Below are positions 35,522-43,277 of a stretch of DNA of 64,000 nt, piece by piece. How positions within the stretch are numbered: position 1 is the first letter of the stretch; each line of letters opens with the position of its first letter. Made by a program: the position numbers and the translations under genes. Below the pieces are notes generated by a model. It was not told where the DNA came from. It was given only the letters and a program-made list of their open reading frames with translations, and made no database searches. This DNA comes from Planctomycetales bacterium (lineage in GTDB: Bacteria; Planctomycetota; Planctomycetia; Isosphaerales; Isosphaeraceae), in the NCBI GenBank assembly GCA_027452145.1, contig DAIDHB010000287.1, forward strand, positions 20,841 to 84,840, in the 5' to 3' direction.

Positions 35522-37351
35522 ATGGCCACCCCGACCGAGGCGACCGAGGCCGGCGCGCCGCCAGCACCGACGCCCCCGAAGCCGGCGGCATTGCCCGGCG
35601 AGGCCGCGCGCGCCGTGCCCGACGGTTTCCCCCCCTGGGCGAAGGAATTTGCCGAGCAATACTATGCCGGCACCACGTGTCTGTTCATCCTGCACGGAAA
35701 CGTCCATGACCTGCTGCCGCTCGGCACGTCCGGGTCCGCCGACTACGGCGGACTCCCCGAGTTCCTCGCGAACCAGCTCTTCGGCGCATGGGACCTGGTC
35801 CTTCGCCACGACCTCAGCCAGGGCCTGCGCGTCTACGCTGGCACCGATCTCGCGCGCCTCCGCAAGATGACCGCGCTGGCCATCGACCGGATCGGCGAGC
35901 CCAAATCGTGGCCGAGGGATCCCGACGCCGTCCTGGCACTCCTCGACCAGTTCGTCCGCCAGTTGCTCATGGAGGAGAACCCCGACCGGCAGATCCGGTT
36001 GGGCGTCATCCTCGACTACGCCCAGTTCCTCGTCCCCGCCGCCGACCTGGCCCAGACCGCCGGCGCCCAGGCCACGCGGCTCGTCCGATTGCTCTCGTGG
36101 GCCCAGAATCCTTATATCAAGCGGCACAACATCGCGTTCTGCCTGCTCACCGACCAGCTCGCCGAGATGAACGAGCGCCTGGTGGTCAGCTCGCACGTCG
36201 CCGCGCTGCACGTGCCGATGCCCGACCGTGACGCGCGCGAGCGGTTCGCCGCACGGTTCCAATCGGGCGGCGACGCGGCTAAGGCCGTGGCCGGGTTCAC
36301 CCCGGCCCAACTGGCCGAGCTGACCAGCGGGCTGAACCTCGTGAACCTCGAGCGGTTGCTCTCCGGCGCAGGGCAAACGGGCCAGGCCTTCGACCTCGAG
36401 GAGTTGAAGAAGCTCAAGAAGGGGCTGATCGAGCGTCAGGCGCGCGGCCTGGTCGAGTTCGTCGATCCATCTCACACGCTGGGCGATTTCGTCGGCAACG
36501 ACGCCGTGCGCCGCAGGCTCGAGGAGGATGCGGCGCTCTTGCTCAGGGCCCGGCTCGACGCCGCGCCCATGGGCTATCTGGTCTGCGGCCCGGTCGGCAC
36601 GGGCAAGACCTATCTGGCCGAATGCTTCGCCGGCTCGGTGGGGATTCCCTGCGTCAAGCTGCGGAACTTCCGCTCCAAGTACGTCGGCGAGACCGAGGCG
36701 AACCTCGAGCAGGTCCTCACCGTGCTGCGTGCGATGGGCCCCGTCGTGGTCGTCATCGACGAGGCCGACGCCGCGCTCGGCAACCGCGAGGCCGGCGGCG
36801 ATTCGGGCACATCCAGCCGCGTGTTCTCGATGATCGCCGCGCAGATGGGCGACACGAAGTATCGCGGGATGCTCGTCTGGATGCTGCTGACCAGCCGGCC
36901 CGACCTGCTGCCGATCGATCTGAAGCGCCAGGGCCGTGCCGAGGTCCACCTGCCGCTCTTTGCCCCGCGCACCCAGGACGAGATCGCCTTCATGATCCGC
37001 GCGATGGCGAAAAAGAACCGGACCGGCCTGGCCGACGACGCCGTGCCCCCCGGCCTCGCCGGCCGCGGGCTCAGCGGCGCCGACATCGAGAGCATCGTCC
37101 TGGCCGCCAAGCGCCGGGCCCTCGGGCGCGACCGCGAGCAAATCGACCGCGAGGACCTCGCGGCGGCGCTCGACGACTTCATCCCGTCCGCCCAGGGACT
37201 CGAGAAGGAGAAGCAGGAACTGGCCGCCGTGCTGGAGTGCACCTCGATGTCGTTCCTGCCCCTCGAATGGCAGGAGCGCGTCAGGAAGCCCGACGGCCGG
37301 ACCCACCTCCAGGAGCGCATGGCCGCGATCCGTCGCCTGCTCGAGGAATGA
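35522..37351 (+). CDS. AAA+ ATPase, degenerate D1 plus active classical-AAA D2
   Basis: 609 residues from ATG 35522, with AAGGAG upstream. Residues 40-250 look like an inactive AAA-type domain: no P-loop, but LGVILDYAQFL and NIAFCLLTDQLAEMNERL in the Walker B and sensor-1 places. The active domain has Walker A GPVGTGKT (356-363), the pore loop KYVGETE (386-392), Walker B VVVVIDEAD (408-416), sensor 1 TSRPDLLP, the arginine in RQGR and sensor 2 GLSGADIE. The pore loop is of the type used by Vps4 and p97. Next to pspA, it may pull PspA polymers apart. Confidence 0.9.
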   Translation: MATPTEATEAGAPPAPTPPKPAALPGEAARAVPDGFPPWAKEFAEQYYAGTTCLFILHGNVHDLLPLGTSGSADYGGLPEFLANQLFGAWDLVLRHDLSQGLRVYAGTDLARLRKMTALAIDRIGEPKSWPRDPDAVLALLDQFVRQLLMEENPDRQIRLGVILDYAQFLVPAADLAQTAGAQATRLVRLLSWAQNPYIKRHNIAFCLLTDQLAEMNERLVVSSHVAALHVPMPDRDARERFAARFQSGGDAAKAVAGFTPAQLAELTSGLNLVNLERLLSGAGQTGQAFDLEELKKLKKGLIERQARGLVEFVDPSHTLGDFVGNDAVRRRLEEDAALLLRARLDAAPMGYLVCGPVGTGKTYLAECFAGSVGIPCVKLRNFRSKYVGETEANLEQVLTVLRAMGPVVVVIDEADAALGNREAGGDSGTSSRVFSMIAAQMGDTKYRGMLVWMLLTSRPDLLPIDLKRQGRAEVHLPLFAPRTQDEIAFMIRAMAKKNRTGLADDAVPPGLAGRGLSGADIESIVLAAKRRALGRDREQIDREDLAAALDDFIPSAQGLEKEKQELAAVLECTSMSFLPLEWQERVRKPDGRTHLQERMAAIRRLLEE

Positions 37352-37425
37352 TATCAAGCACTACGAAGCGATCCCCGACGCGGCCCAAATCCGCGCGGCC
37401 ATCTTCACGAGACGGGAGAACTCCC

Positions 37426-37743
37426 ATGAGCAAGACGAAGACTGAGAGCGCAAGCTCACGCACCGCATGGCTCGACGAATCCACCGACGCCCCGCTGATC
37501 GGCCAGTACGCCGAGCGGCTCGGCACCTTCCTCGACGCGATGGCCGATGGCCGCGTCGACGCGAAGGAGCTGGAGGCGCAGGAGGCGCGCGTCGTCGCGC
37601 TGTTGAAGTCAGTCGAGCCCAGGCTGGATGGAGCCCTGCACGAGGAAGTCACGCAACTCCTCTGCGAGCTGTCCGCCTACGACATCATGAAGACGCTCCA
37701 CGAGCTGATGGCCTCGGCGCCGAAGACGAAGTTCCGGGGTTGA
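37426..37743 (+). CDS. Small helical protein of the PspA/AAA operon
   Basis: 105 residues from ATG 37426, with GGGAGA upstream. All helical: LIGQYAERLGTFLDAMADGR, VDAKELEAQEARVVALLKSV, LHEEVTQLLCELSAYDIMKT. No named family is recognised. It follows the AAA gene by 74 bp and is the last gene before the convergent UbiD gene. By analogy with other AAA systems it may be an adaptor or regulator of the ATPase; this is inference from position only. Confidence 0.75.
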   Translation: MSKTKTESASSRTAWLDESTDAPLIGQYAERLGTFLDAMADGRVDAKELEAQEARVVALLKSVEPRLDGALHEEVTQLLCELSAYDIMKTLHELMASAPKTKFRG

Positions 37744-37774
37744 GCCAGCCGATTCCGATCAAGCAATTGATGGA

Positions 37775-39607
37775 TCAATAAATCCCGTGCAACGGCCCGC
37801 CGGGCGCGGCCAGGCTATCCACGCGCCGCTCGACCTCGGGGTCGTCGACCAGGGGCGGCGCGTGGCGGGGCTTGATCCGCGCGTCGATCACCAGCGGGCC
37901 CGTGCAGCCCCAGTGCTTGCGATCGACGAAGCTGCCGATGCCCTCGACGTCGGCCGCGGGATCCGAGCGGGTGAACGTCACCCAAAGGAAGTTTCGCTCG
38001 TTCCTCGCGGTGAACTCGCTGTCATCCACGATCACCACGAGCGGAAAGTCGCGGATGCGGTCGTGGTCGCCGAACGACCGGCAGAAGCCCTGGATGTCGC
38101 CGTTGTCGTACCGGTACGACGGGCCCTCGACCGCGAGGATTCCCGGCAGCACGACCCTCGGGTTGCGAAATCCGCCCGGCAGCCGCAGGCCCGTCGGGAT
38201 CTCGGTCGGCAGAGAGCGCCGCACCGGTCCTGCGGCGGCGATCACGACCTTCGATCCCTGGTTGAGCCCGTGCCCCGAGTAATCGAGCGTGTCGATCGTC
38301 GTCCGCGTCTGGAAGTGCAGGTCGTTCGACCAGTCCACCCGCGACAGCACGTGCGCGAGGAACGCCGGGATGTCGTGGATATCGAGCGCGGGGTTGTCCT
38401 CGTGGGCGACGATCCACAGGTACTTCGCCAGCGAGAGCTGCCCCTGGCCGAGGATCGCGTTGGCGATCGTGAGGATCTCCTGCGGCCTCCGCTCGCGGGC
38501 GTCCGGAACATATCGCTCGCTCGCGATCGCCAGGAGCAGCGGATGCACGCCCGCCGCGTCCACGGCGTGCACGGCCTTGACTCCAGCGATCACGCTGGGG
38601 ATCACCGGCCCGGTCAGGTCGTGGATCAGCTCGCCGAACGAGGTATCTTCCTGCGGCGGCCGGCCGACCGAGGTAAACGGCCAGATCGCCCCTTCGCGGT
38701 GATAGACCCGCTCCACCTGGAGCACCGGGAAGTCGTGCGTCAGGCTGTAATACCCCAGGTGGTCGCCGAACGGCCCCTCGGGCTTGCGTCGGGTCGGGTC
38801 GATCGTGCCCACGATCGCGAAGTCGGCCTCGGCCGGGATCGGCAGCCTGCCGTTTGGAGGCATTACCATCGCGACCCGGCGACCGCCCAGCGCGCCGGCA
38901 AACGCCAGCTCGGGCAGCCCCTCGGGCAGCGGCATCACGGCGGCGACGGTCATCGCGGGTGGGCCGCCGACGAACACGTTGACCCTCAGCGGTTCACCGC
39001 GACGGATGGCCGCGGCATGGTGCACGCCGATCCCGCGGTGGATCTGGTAGTGCAGCCCGATCTCGCGCCTCGGCTCGTATTCGTTTCCGCCGAGCTGCAC
39101 GCGATACATACCCAGATTCGACTTCGCCAACCCGGGTCGGTCGGGGTCCTCGCTATACACCTGCGGCAGCGTGACAAATGGCCCGCCGTCCATCGGCCAG
39201 CACTGGATCTGCGGCAGCGCGTCGATTGTTGTCTCGTGCGCCAGGATCGGCCCAGACCGCGCGCGCCGGGGCAGCAACCGCCAGAGGGTTCCCGGCACGC
39301 CCCGGTACTTCCACGGGTTGCGCGCCAGCGCGCCCGGGTCGGCCTTGAGCTCGACCAGTCGCCGCACCGATTCCAGCGTGTCGCGAAACAGGAACCGCGA
39401 GCGCTCGAGGGTGCCGAACAGGTTGCCCAGCACGGGGAACCTTGTCCCTTTCACCCGCCGAAAGAGCAGGGCCGGTCCCCCGGCCTGGTAGACTCGCCGC
39501 TGCACGGCGGCGACCTCCAGGTGCGGGTCGACCTCGCGGTCGACGACGACGAGTTGTCCGGTAGCTTCCAGGTCGCGGACGCAGTCCGCCAGCGATCGAT
39601 AACCCAT
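37775..39607 (-). CDS. UbiD-family prenylated-flavin decarboxylase
   Basis: 610 residues. Starting at ATG 39607 puts GAGGA at the right distance; the ATG at 39616 would leave no spacing. Family marks are YRSLADCVRDLEATGQLVVV, the Mn/prFMN-binding region NLGMYRVQL, GIGVHHAAAIRRGEPL, EADFAIVGTIDP, and the active-site segment KPEGPFGDHLGYYS. UbiD enzymes reversibly decarboxylate aromatic or unsaturated acids using prenylated FMN made by UbiX. No ubiX gene is in the window. A role in quinone synthesis is likely, but the substrate is not shown. Confidence 0.94.
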   Translation of the reverse strand: MGYRSLADCVRDLEATGQLVVVDREVDPHLEVAAVQRRVYQAGGPALLFRRVKGTRFPVLGNLFGTLERSRFLFRDTLESVRRLVELKADPGALARNPWKYRGVPGTLWRLLPRRARSGPILAHETTIDALPQIQCWPMDGGPFVTLPQVYSEDPDRPGLAKSNLGMYRVQLGGNEYEPRREIGLHYQIHRGIGVHHAAAIRRGEPLRVNVFVGGPPAMTVAAVMPLPEGLPELAFAGALGGRRVAMVMPPNGRLPIPAEADFAIVGTIDPTRRKPEGPFGDHLGYYSLTHDFPVLQVERVYHREGAIWPFTSVGRPPQEDTSFGELIHDLTGPVIPSVIAGVKAVHAVDAAGVHPLLLAIASERYVPDARERRPQEILTIANAILGQGQLSLAKYLWIVAHEDNPALDIHDIPAFLAHVLSRVDWSNDLHFQTRTTIDTLDYSGHGLNQGSKVVIAAAGPVRRSLPTEIPTGLRLPGGFRNPRVVLPGILAVEGPSYRYDNGDIQGFCRSFGDHDRIRDFPLVVIVDDSEFTARNERNFLWVTFTRSDPAADVEGIGSFVDRKHWGCTGPLVIDARIKPRHAPPLVDDPEVERRVDSLAAPGGPLHGIY

Positions 39608-39709
39608 CAAGCCCATTCCTCGGCGGCGGCTGCGGCGGCGGGACGATAACCTCGTCGTTACTATAGGCGAGTCGCGGCGGGATTCCAGGGGGCGGCGGGT
39701 GACTCGCTG

Positions 39710-40045
39710 TCAGAGGTACTCGATCCGATTGGCCATCTCGTGTGGGTCGTAGATCTCCCAGATCAAAATCAGCCCGGCGATGACCTCGCCGATGGATCTG
39801 GAATCCTTCCGGCAGAACGCAATGCCCGCGTGTGGGACTCCGGCCGCATGAAGCCGTAAGAGGTCGCGATCATGCGTCAGCAGGACTCGACCCTCGCGAA
39901 GGGCATGGCTCAACTGATCGGCGTCGATGGCGCCTAGCAATCGGGCTTCCGGCGTCGTCGTGACGTCGATTCCGACTCGCCTCAAACCCTCGGCGATGGC
40001 ACCTGTCGAATTCTCATCCAGGTGGAAGCGGATCGTTCTCGGCAT
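39710..40045 (-). CDS. DUF5615 PIN-like toxin
   Basis: 111 residues. IRFHLDENSTGAIAEGLRRVG supplies the first acidic pair, with TPEARLLGAIDADQLSHALR, and VLLTHDRDLLRLHAAG the second. This is the DUF5615 (Mut7-C/PIN-like) pattern: a small Mg-dependent RNase fold. It starts 32 nt inside the end of the DUF433 gene, the usual pairing for this toxin-antitoxin type. Probably active, since the acidic residues are intact. Confidence 0.88.
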   Translation of the reverse strand: MPRTIRFHLDENSTGAIAEGLRRVGIDVTTTPEARLLGAIDADQLSHALREGRVLLTHDRDLLRLHAAGVPHAGIAFCRKDSRSIGEVIAGLILIWEIYDPHEMANRIEYL

Positions 40046-40403
40046 TCCTAAGTCGCACCTTCTCGAAGATCGACGGTTGCCCCGCCCGTAGCCTCTCGAC
40101 GAACTCGTCGCCTTCTCGAATATCCGCCTCGATCTCCGCCTGGTGGTCGTAGAAGTACGCCAGGGCAGCGTAGACCTGAGCGAGCGTAATCGTCGGAATG
40201 TCCGCGACGATTTCCGCCGCGCTCATGCTCATGTTGACGTGCATCAGGGCGATGTGCTCGACCTTGACCCGATGCCCCAGGATATGCGGCTTGCCGCCGC
40301 AATAGCCCGGCCTGATCCCGATGTGCTCGCGGATCACCGGCACGGCGCCCTCGGGCAGGTCGGTCAAGGCCGGCGACTGACTTGGTGCGGATGTCGTTTC
40401 CAT
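40014..40403 (-). CDS. DUF433 antitoxin
   Basis: 129 residues from ATG 40403. The DUF433 domain reads IGIRPGYCGGKPHILGHRVK, MSMSAAEIVADIPTITLAQVYAAL, a helix-turn-helix-like unit found in VapB-type antitoxins. The Glu-rich tail (HQAEIEADIREGDEFVERL) would contact the toxin. It overlaps the DUF5615 gene by 32 nt. The frame extends upstream to 40556 but without family residues. No strong ribosome site is visible. Confidence 0.87.
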   Translation of the reverse strand: METTSAPSQSPALTDLPEGAVPVIREHIGIRPGYCGGKPHILGHRVKVEHIALMHVNMSMSAAEIVADIPTITLAQVYAALAYFYDHQAEIEADIREGDEFVERLRAGQPSIFEKVRLRNAENDPLPPG

Positions 40404-40524
40404 GACGGTCAGGATAGCAGAAAGCCCCTCGTCGCTTCCAGCGTTCGGACGGCTCGCAAACGACCCGGCGACGTATCGCCGCCCTGATATGCGGACGGGA
40501 TCTCGCGCACGGTCGCGCGATACG

Positions 40525-40635
40525 TCAGCCGGAACGTGCGCGACCGGGGGGTTCATCGCCCGCGATCGCCATCGCCGACGCGGCGAGCACCGGCAAGAGC
40601 ATCAGGCCCGAGGACATCGCTCGCCGCTGACGCAT
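40525..40635 (-). CDS. Possible tiny exported peptide
   Basis: 36 residues from ATG 40635, with GGAGG 10 nt upstream. The peptide has a basic start (MRQRRAMSSG), a hydrophobic core (LMLLPVLAASAMAIA) and a short polar end, like a bare signal peptide. It follows the zinc-ribbon membrane protein gene by 25 bp on the same strand. It may be a relic of a longer secreted protein or chance. Confidence 0.3.
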   Translation of the reverse strand: MRQRRAMSSGLMLLPVLAASAMAIAGDEPPGRARSG

Positions 40636-40660
40636 CGTTGTCGGTCCTCCGATTCCTCTG

Positions 40661-41125
40661 TCATTCTGCCTGCGATTCCCGCTCCGGTCCGCATTCCGGC
40701 GGCCTCCCGCTCGCGGGCCCGCCGGGGGACTCGCCTCGATCTCCGACCGTGCCCTCGTAGATGAGGTCCTGGTTGAAGAGGCGATATTCCCACACGAGAG
40801 GTCCCTGGTCTCCCCGCCGATAGTCTCCGAGCAGGTAGAACACCTGCTCCGCCCCGCACGAGGCGCAGCGGACGACGACCCTCGGGACGTATCCCCCGGG
40901 ATTGAAGTGGATGTCGCCCGGAAGGAACTTCTCGTCCCAGTCCGCCCACGTCCCGCCGCAACGCCGGCATCGCTGATTGGCCAGTTTCGGGCGGATGGCG
41001 GCGGCCTTCCGACGATGCTCTCGGCGCTCGGACCAGACCTGAAGGACGACCAGGGCGATGATGAAGACCGCCAGCCCAGCGTAATAGGGGAATTTCGACC
41101 AGTTGATCGGAGGGAGATGATCCAT
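40661..41125 (-). CDS. Single-pass membrane protein with zinc ribbon, unknown
   Basis: 154 residues. One transmembrane helix near the N-terminus (YYAGLAVFIIALVVLQVW), then a basic patch and a two-part zinc ribbon: CRRCGGTW and, 40 residues later, CASCGAEQ. The middle (FLPGDIHFNPGGYVPRVVVR) is beta-rich. The tail is low-complexity. No named family recognised. It lies 34 bp after the PP2C phosphatase gene on the same strand, so it may be cotranscribed. Confidence 0.75.
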   Translation of the reverse strand: MDHLPPINWSKFPYYAGLAVFIIALVVLQVWSERREHRRKAAAIRPKLANQRCRRCGGTWADWDEKFLPGDIHFNPGGYVPRVVVRCASCGAEQVFYLLGDYRRGDQGPLVWEYRLFNQDLIYEGTVGDRGESPGGPASGRPPECGPERESQAE

Positions 41126-41159
41126 GGGTTAATCGAGGCCTGGTCGCGAGACGTACCGC

Positions 41160-42083
41160 TCAGGGAGCCGGCCAGACGCGGTAACCGGCGACGATGACGG
41201 TCACATTGTCCCTCCCGCCGCGCTCCAGGGCCAGGTCGACGAGGGCCTGGCAGGCCTCGCCGGAGAATGCTCGGCGGCCGAGCTCGGCCCCGATGGCCGC
41301 CTCGTCGACCATGTCGGTCAGGCCGTCGGAGCAGATCAGCAGCCGGTCGCCGTCGGACAGCCGGACGAGCCGGGACTCCGGCTCCGTCCCTGCTCCCCCG
41401 ACGCCGATGGCCCGGGTCAGCATGTGCCGCAGGCGGCGCGGGAGGGTCTCGCGGTCGGAGATCATCCCCTGGTCGGTCATGGCCTGCGCCACGGTGTGGT
41501 CGCGGGTCAATTTGCGCAGCTCGCCTTGCCGGAAGAGGTACACCGGCGAGTCGCCGACGTGGACGATCAGCAGGTCGGTGCCGAGGCTCAGCGCCATGGT
41601 CAAGGTGGTTCCCATTCCCCGCAGCTCCGGGTCCTGACGGGCCCGCTCGACGATCGCCTCGTTGATGGCCGAGAATCGCCCGGCGGCCCGGTTGATCAGT
41701 TCGTCCACCATGGGCTCGTCGGCCTTCAGGATCCAGTCGGGGGTCTGGATCGCCAGCTCAACAAACAGCGAGATCGCGATCTGGCTGGCGGCCTCACCGG
41801 CGGCCCTGCCGCCGATCCCGTCGGCCACGAGCATGCCATACCCTTCCTCCCCGTGGCGGGTCGGTGCCAGGTCGTCCGGCAGGTTCGTCGAGAGCGTCTG
41901 GAGAAAGCGGCCGAAGCGGCAGATCAGGTAGTGGTCCTCGTTATTCGGCCGGACCCGGCCGGCATGGGACAGCCCGGCGATATCGGCCTGGACCGAGCCG
42001 GAGGAGGGCCGCGCCGCAAGCGTCGGCACGGACGTCGTAGGTGCGTCATGAAGCGCCGTATCCGACGGGTCCTGGGGGCTCAT
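41160..42083 (-). CDS. PP2C-type serine/threonine protein phosphatase
   Basis: 307 residues from ATG 42083. All metal-binding motifs of the PPM family are present: RPNNEDHYLI, MLVADGIGGRAAGE, IVHVGDSPVYLFRQG, LLICSDGLTDMVD, and GGRDNVTVIVAGY. It removes phosphate from Ser/Thr in the cytosol, probably opposing Hanks-type kinases that are numerous in planctomycetes; no such kinase is in the window. The first 40 residues are a loose Ser/Thr/Ala-rich lead. The longer frame upstream shows no domain. Confidence 0.94.
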   Translation of the reverse strand: MSPQDPSDTALHDAPTTSVPTLAARPSSGSVQADIAGLSHAGRVRPNNEDHYLICRFGRFLQTLSTNLPDDLAPTRHGEEGYGMLVADGIGGRAAGEAASQIAISLFVELAIQTPDWILKADEPMVDELINRAAGRFSAINEAIVERARQDPELRGMGTTLTMALSLGTDLLIVHVGDSPVYLFRQGELRKLTRDHTVAQAMTDQGMISDRETLPRRLRHMLTRAIGVGGAGTEPESRLVRLSDGDRLLICSDGLTDMVDEAAIGAELGRRAFSGEACQALVDLALERGGRDNVTVIVAGYRVWPAP

Positions 42084-42428
42084 TGTTCGGCTCGCTCGCG
42101 GGTGCGGGTGTCTTCGGCGACCGATCGAGCCTGGCTCGAGCGATCCGAGGATCGGCCGAGGGGCCTCGACCTGCATTGGATGGGACAATCCCCCGGAATG
42201 CAAGCGAAAACCGGAGCGCTCCGGCGCAGCGGCCCGACAGGCAACCCCATCCGGACAGGAATGATAATGACAGATCGTTGGCATTGAACTTGCGACGAAT
42301 TGTGACTATCAGCATTCCTCATCGGAACAGGTTCTCCGAGCAAGCCCCGGAGCAGTCAACCGAGGCCCGCGTGCTGGGTCTCCGGGAAATCGATCGGGGC
42401 ATCCTCCTGCCCCTGGACGGGATGTGTC
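42084..42428 (+). promoter_or_regulatory. Divergent spacer with sigma-70-like promoter
   Basis: 345 bp between the leftward PP2C gene and the rightward exported-protein/asnB/diiron-oxygenase cassette. TTGAAC (42284-42289), a 17-bp spacer and TATCAG (42307-42312) form a good plus-strand promoter in the most AT-rich part of the spacer, about 117 nt before the first gene. Nothing else is evident. Confidence 0.45.
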
Positions 42429-43277
42429 ATGCCAATCAAGAACCCTCGCTCCCGGGGGGCGATCGCGCTACGTCTGCTCGCGGCCGGCGCCCTGATCGTC
42501 GGCGCCCTGGCAATCTTGCCGCAACGGAGCCGGTCCTCCAGCCCTCCGTCGGATTCGTATTACATGGTCATCTACTCGGCCGAGGAGGGGCAGATCTCCG
42601 AGCGAGCCCACTGCTTCGCCACATTCGCCCGGGTCAGCCGGGCGGACGATGCCCCGTCGCCTTGGATCGAGCTCCACCACATCAACTGGTTCAGCGTCCG
42701 CGGCCATCGCTGCGGCTGGACCTACAACCTGGTCGACGCCGACGGTAAGCCCACACGCCCCGAGCCGGGCGCGAACCGGACCACCCGCGAGGCCCTCGAG
42801 CTGGTCCTCGGCCATCACCGCCGGGTCACGCGGTGGGGACCTTATGAGATCAAGCGAGAGCTGTACGACAGGGCCCTGCGCCAGATCGACCTCCTGGAAG
42901 GGCGCGTCCCCGGCAAGAAGGTCCTCTACAAGTCGCTCGACCTGGGCTATCGCAACCGCCCCGGGTCCCCGGTGCTGAACTGTATCCACGCGGTCAGCGA
43001 CATCGTCTGCGAGCCGACCCCGCTGCGCACCTGGACGGCCTACGGCGACCCCGCGGCCCTGATGGTCGTCCAGCACCTGCGGCCCTGGATCAAGCGGCCG
43101 GCGGTCGAGCCGCCCGGCCTCTGGCCGGCGATCTGGGAGGAGATCTGGCGCGACGCGCCGAAGCGGCTCGCCGACACCATCGCCCGCGCCGAGCTCGGCC
43201 CGGAGCCCGTGCTGAAGTCGAATGCGAGTACCCTGGCCTCGGCCGGGGGCGCCGAGTCAACCGGAGGGACACCCTGA
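42429..43277 (+). CDS. Exported protein of unknown function
   Basis: 282 residues. The N-terminus is basic with one hydrophobic helix (LLAAGALIVGALAILPQ), a signal peptide or anchor. The body has SYYMVIYSAEEGQISERAHC, FATFARV, WIELHHINWFSVRGHRCGWT and a conserved-looking pair of cysteines in NCIHAVSDIVCEP. I do not recognise the family. Its stop shares a base with the asnB start (TGATG), so the two are translationally coupled. It may act on, or export, the product of the cassette; this is inference. Confidence 0.75.
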   Translation: MPIKNPRSRGAIALRLLAAGALIVGALAILPQRSRSSSPPSDSYYMVIYSAEEGQISERAHCFATFARVSRADDAPSPWIELHHINWFSVRGHRCGWTYNLVDADGKPTRPEPGANRTTREALELVLGHHRRVTRWGPYEIKRELYDRALRQIDLLEGRVPGKKVLYKSLDLGYRNRPGSPVLNCIHAVSDIVCEPTPLRTWTAYGDPAALMVVQHLRPWIKRPAVEPPGLWPAIWEEIWRDAPKRLADTIARAELGPEPVLKSNASTLASAGGAESTGGTP

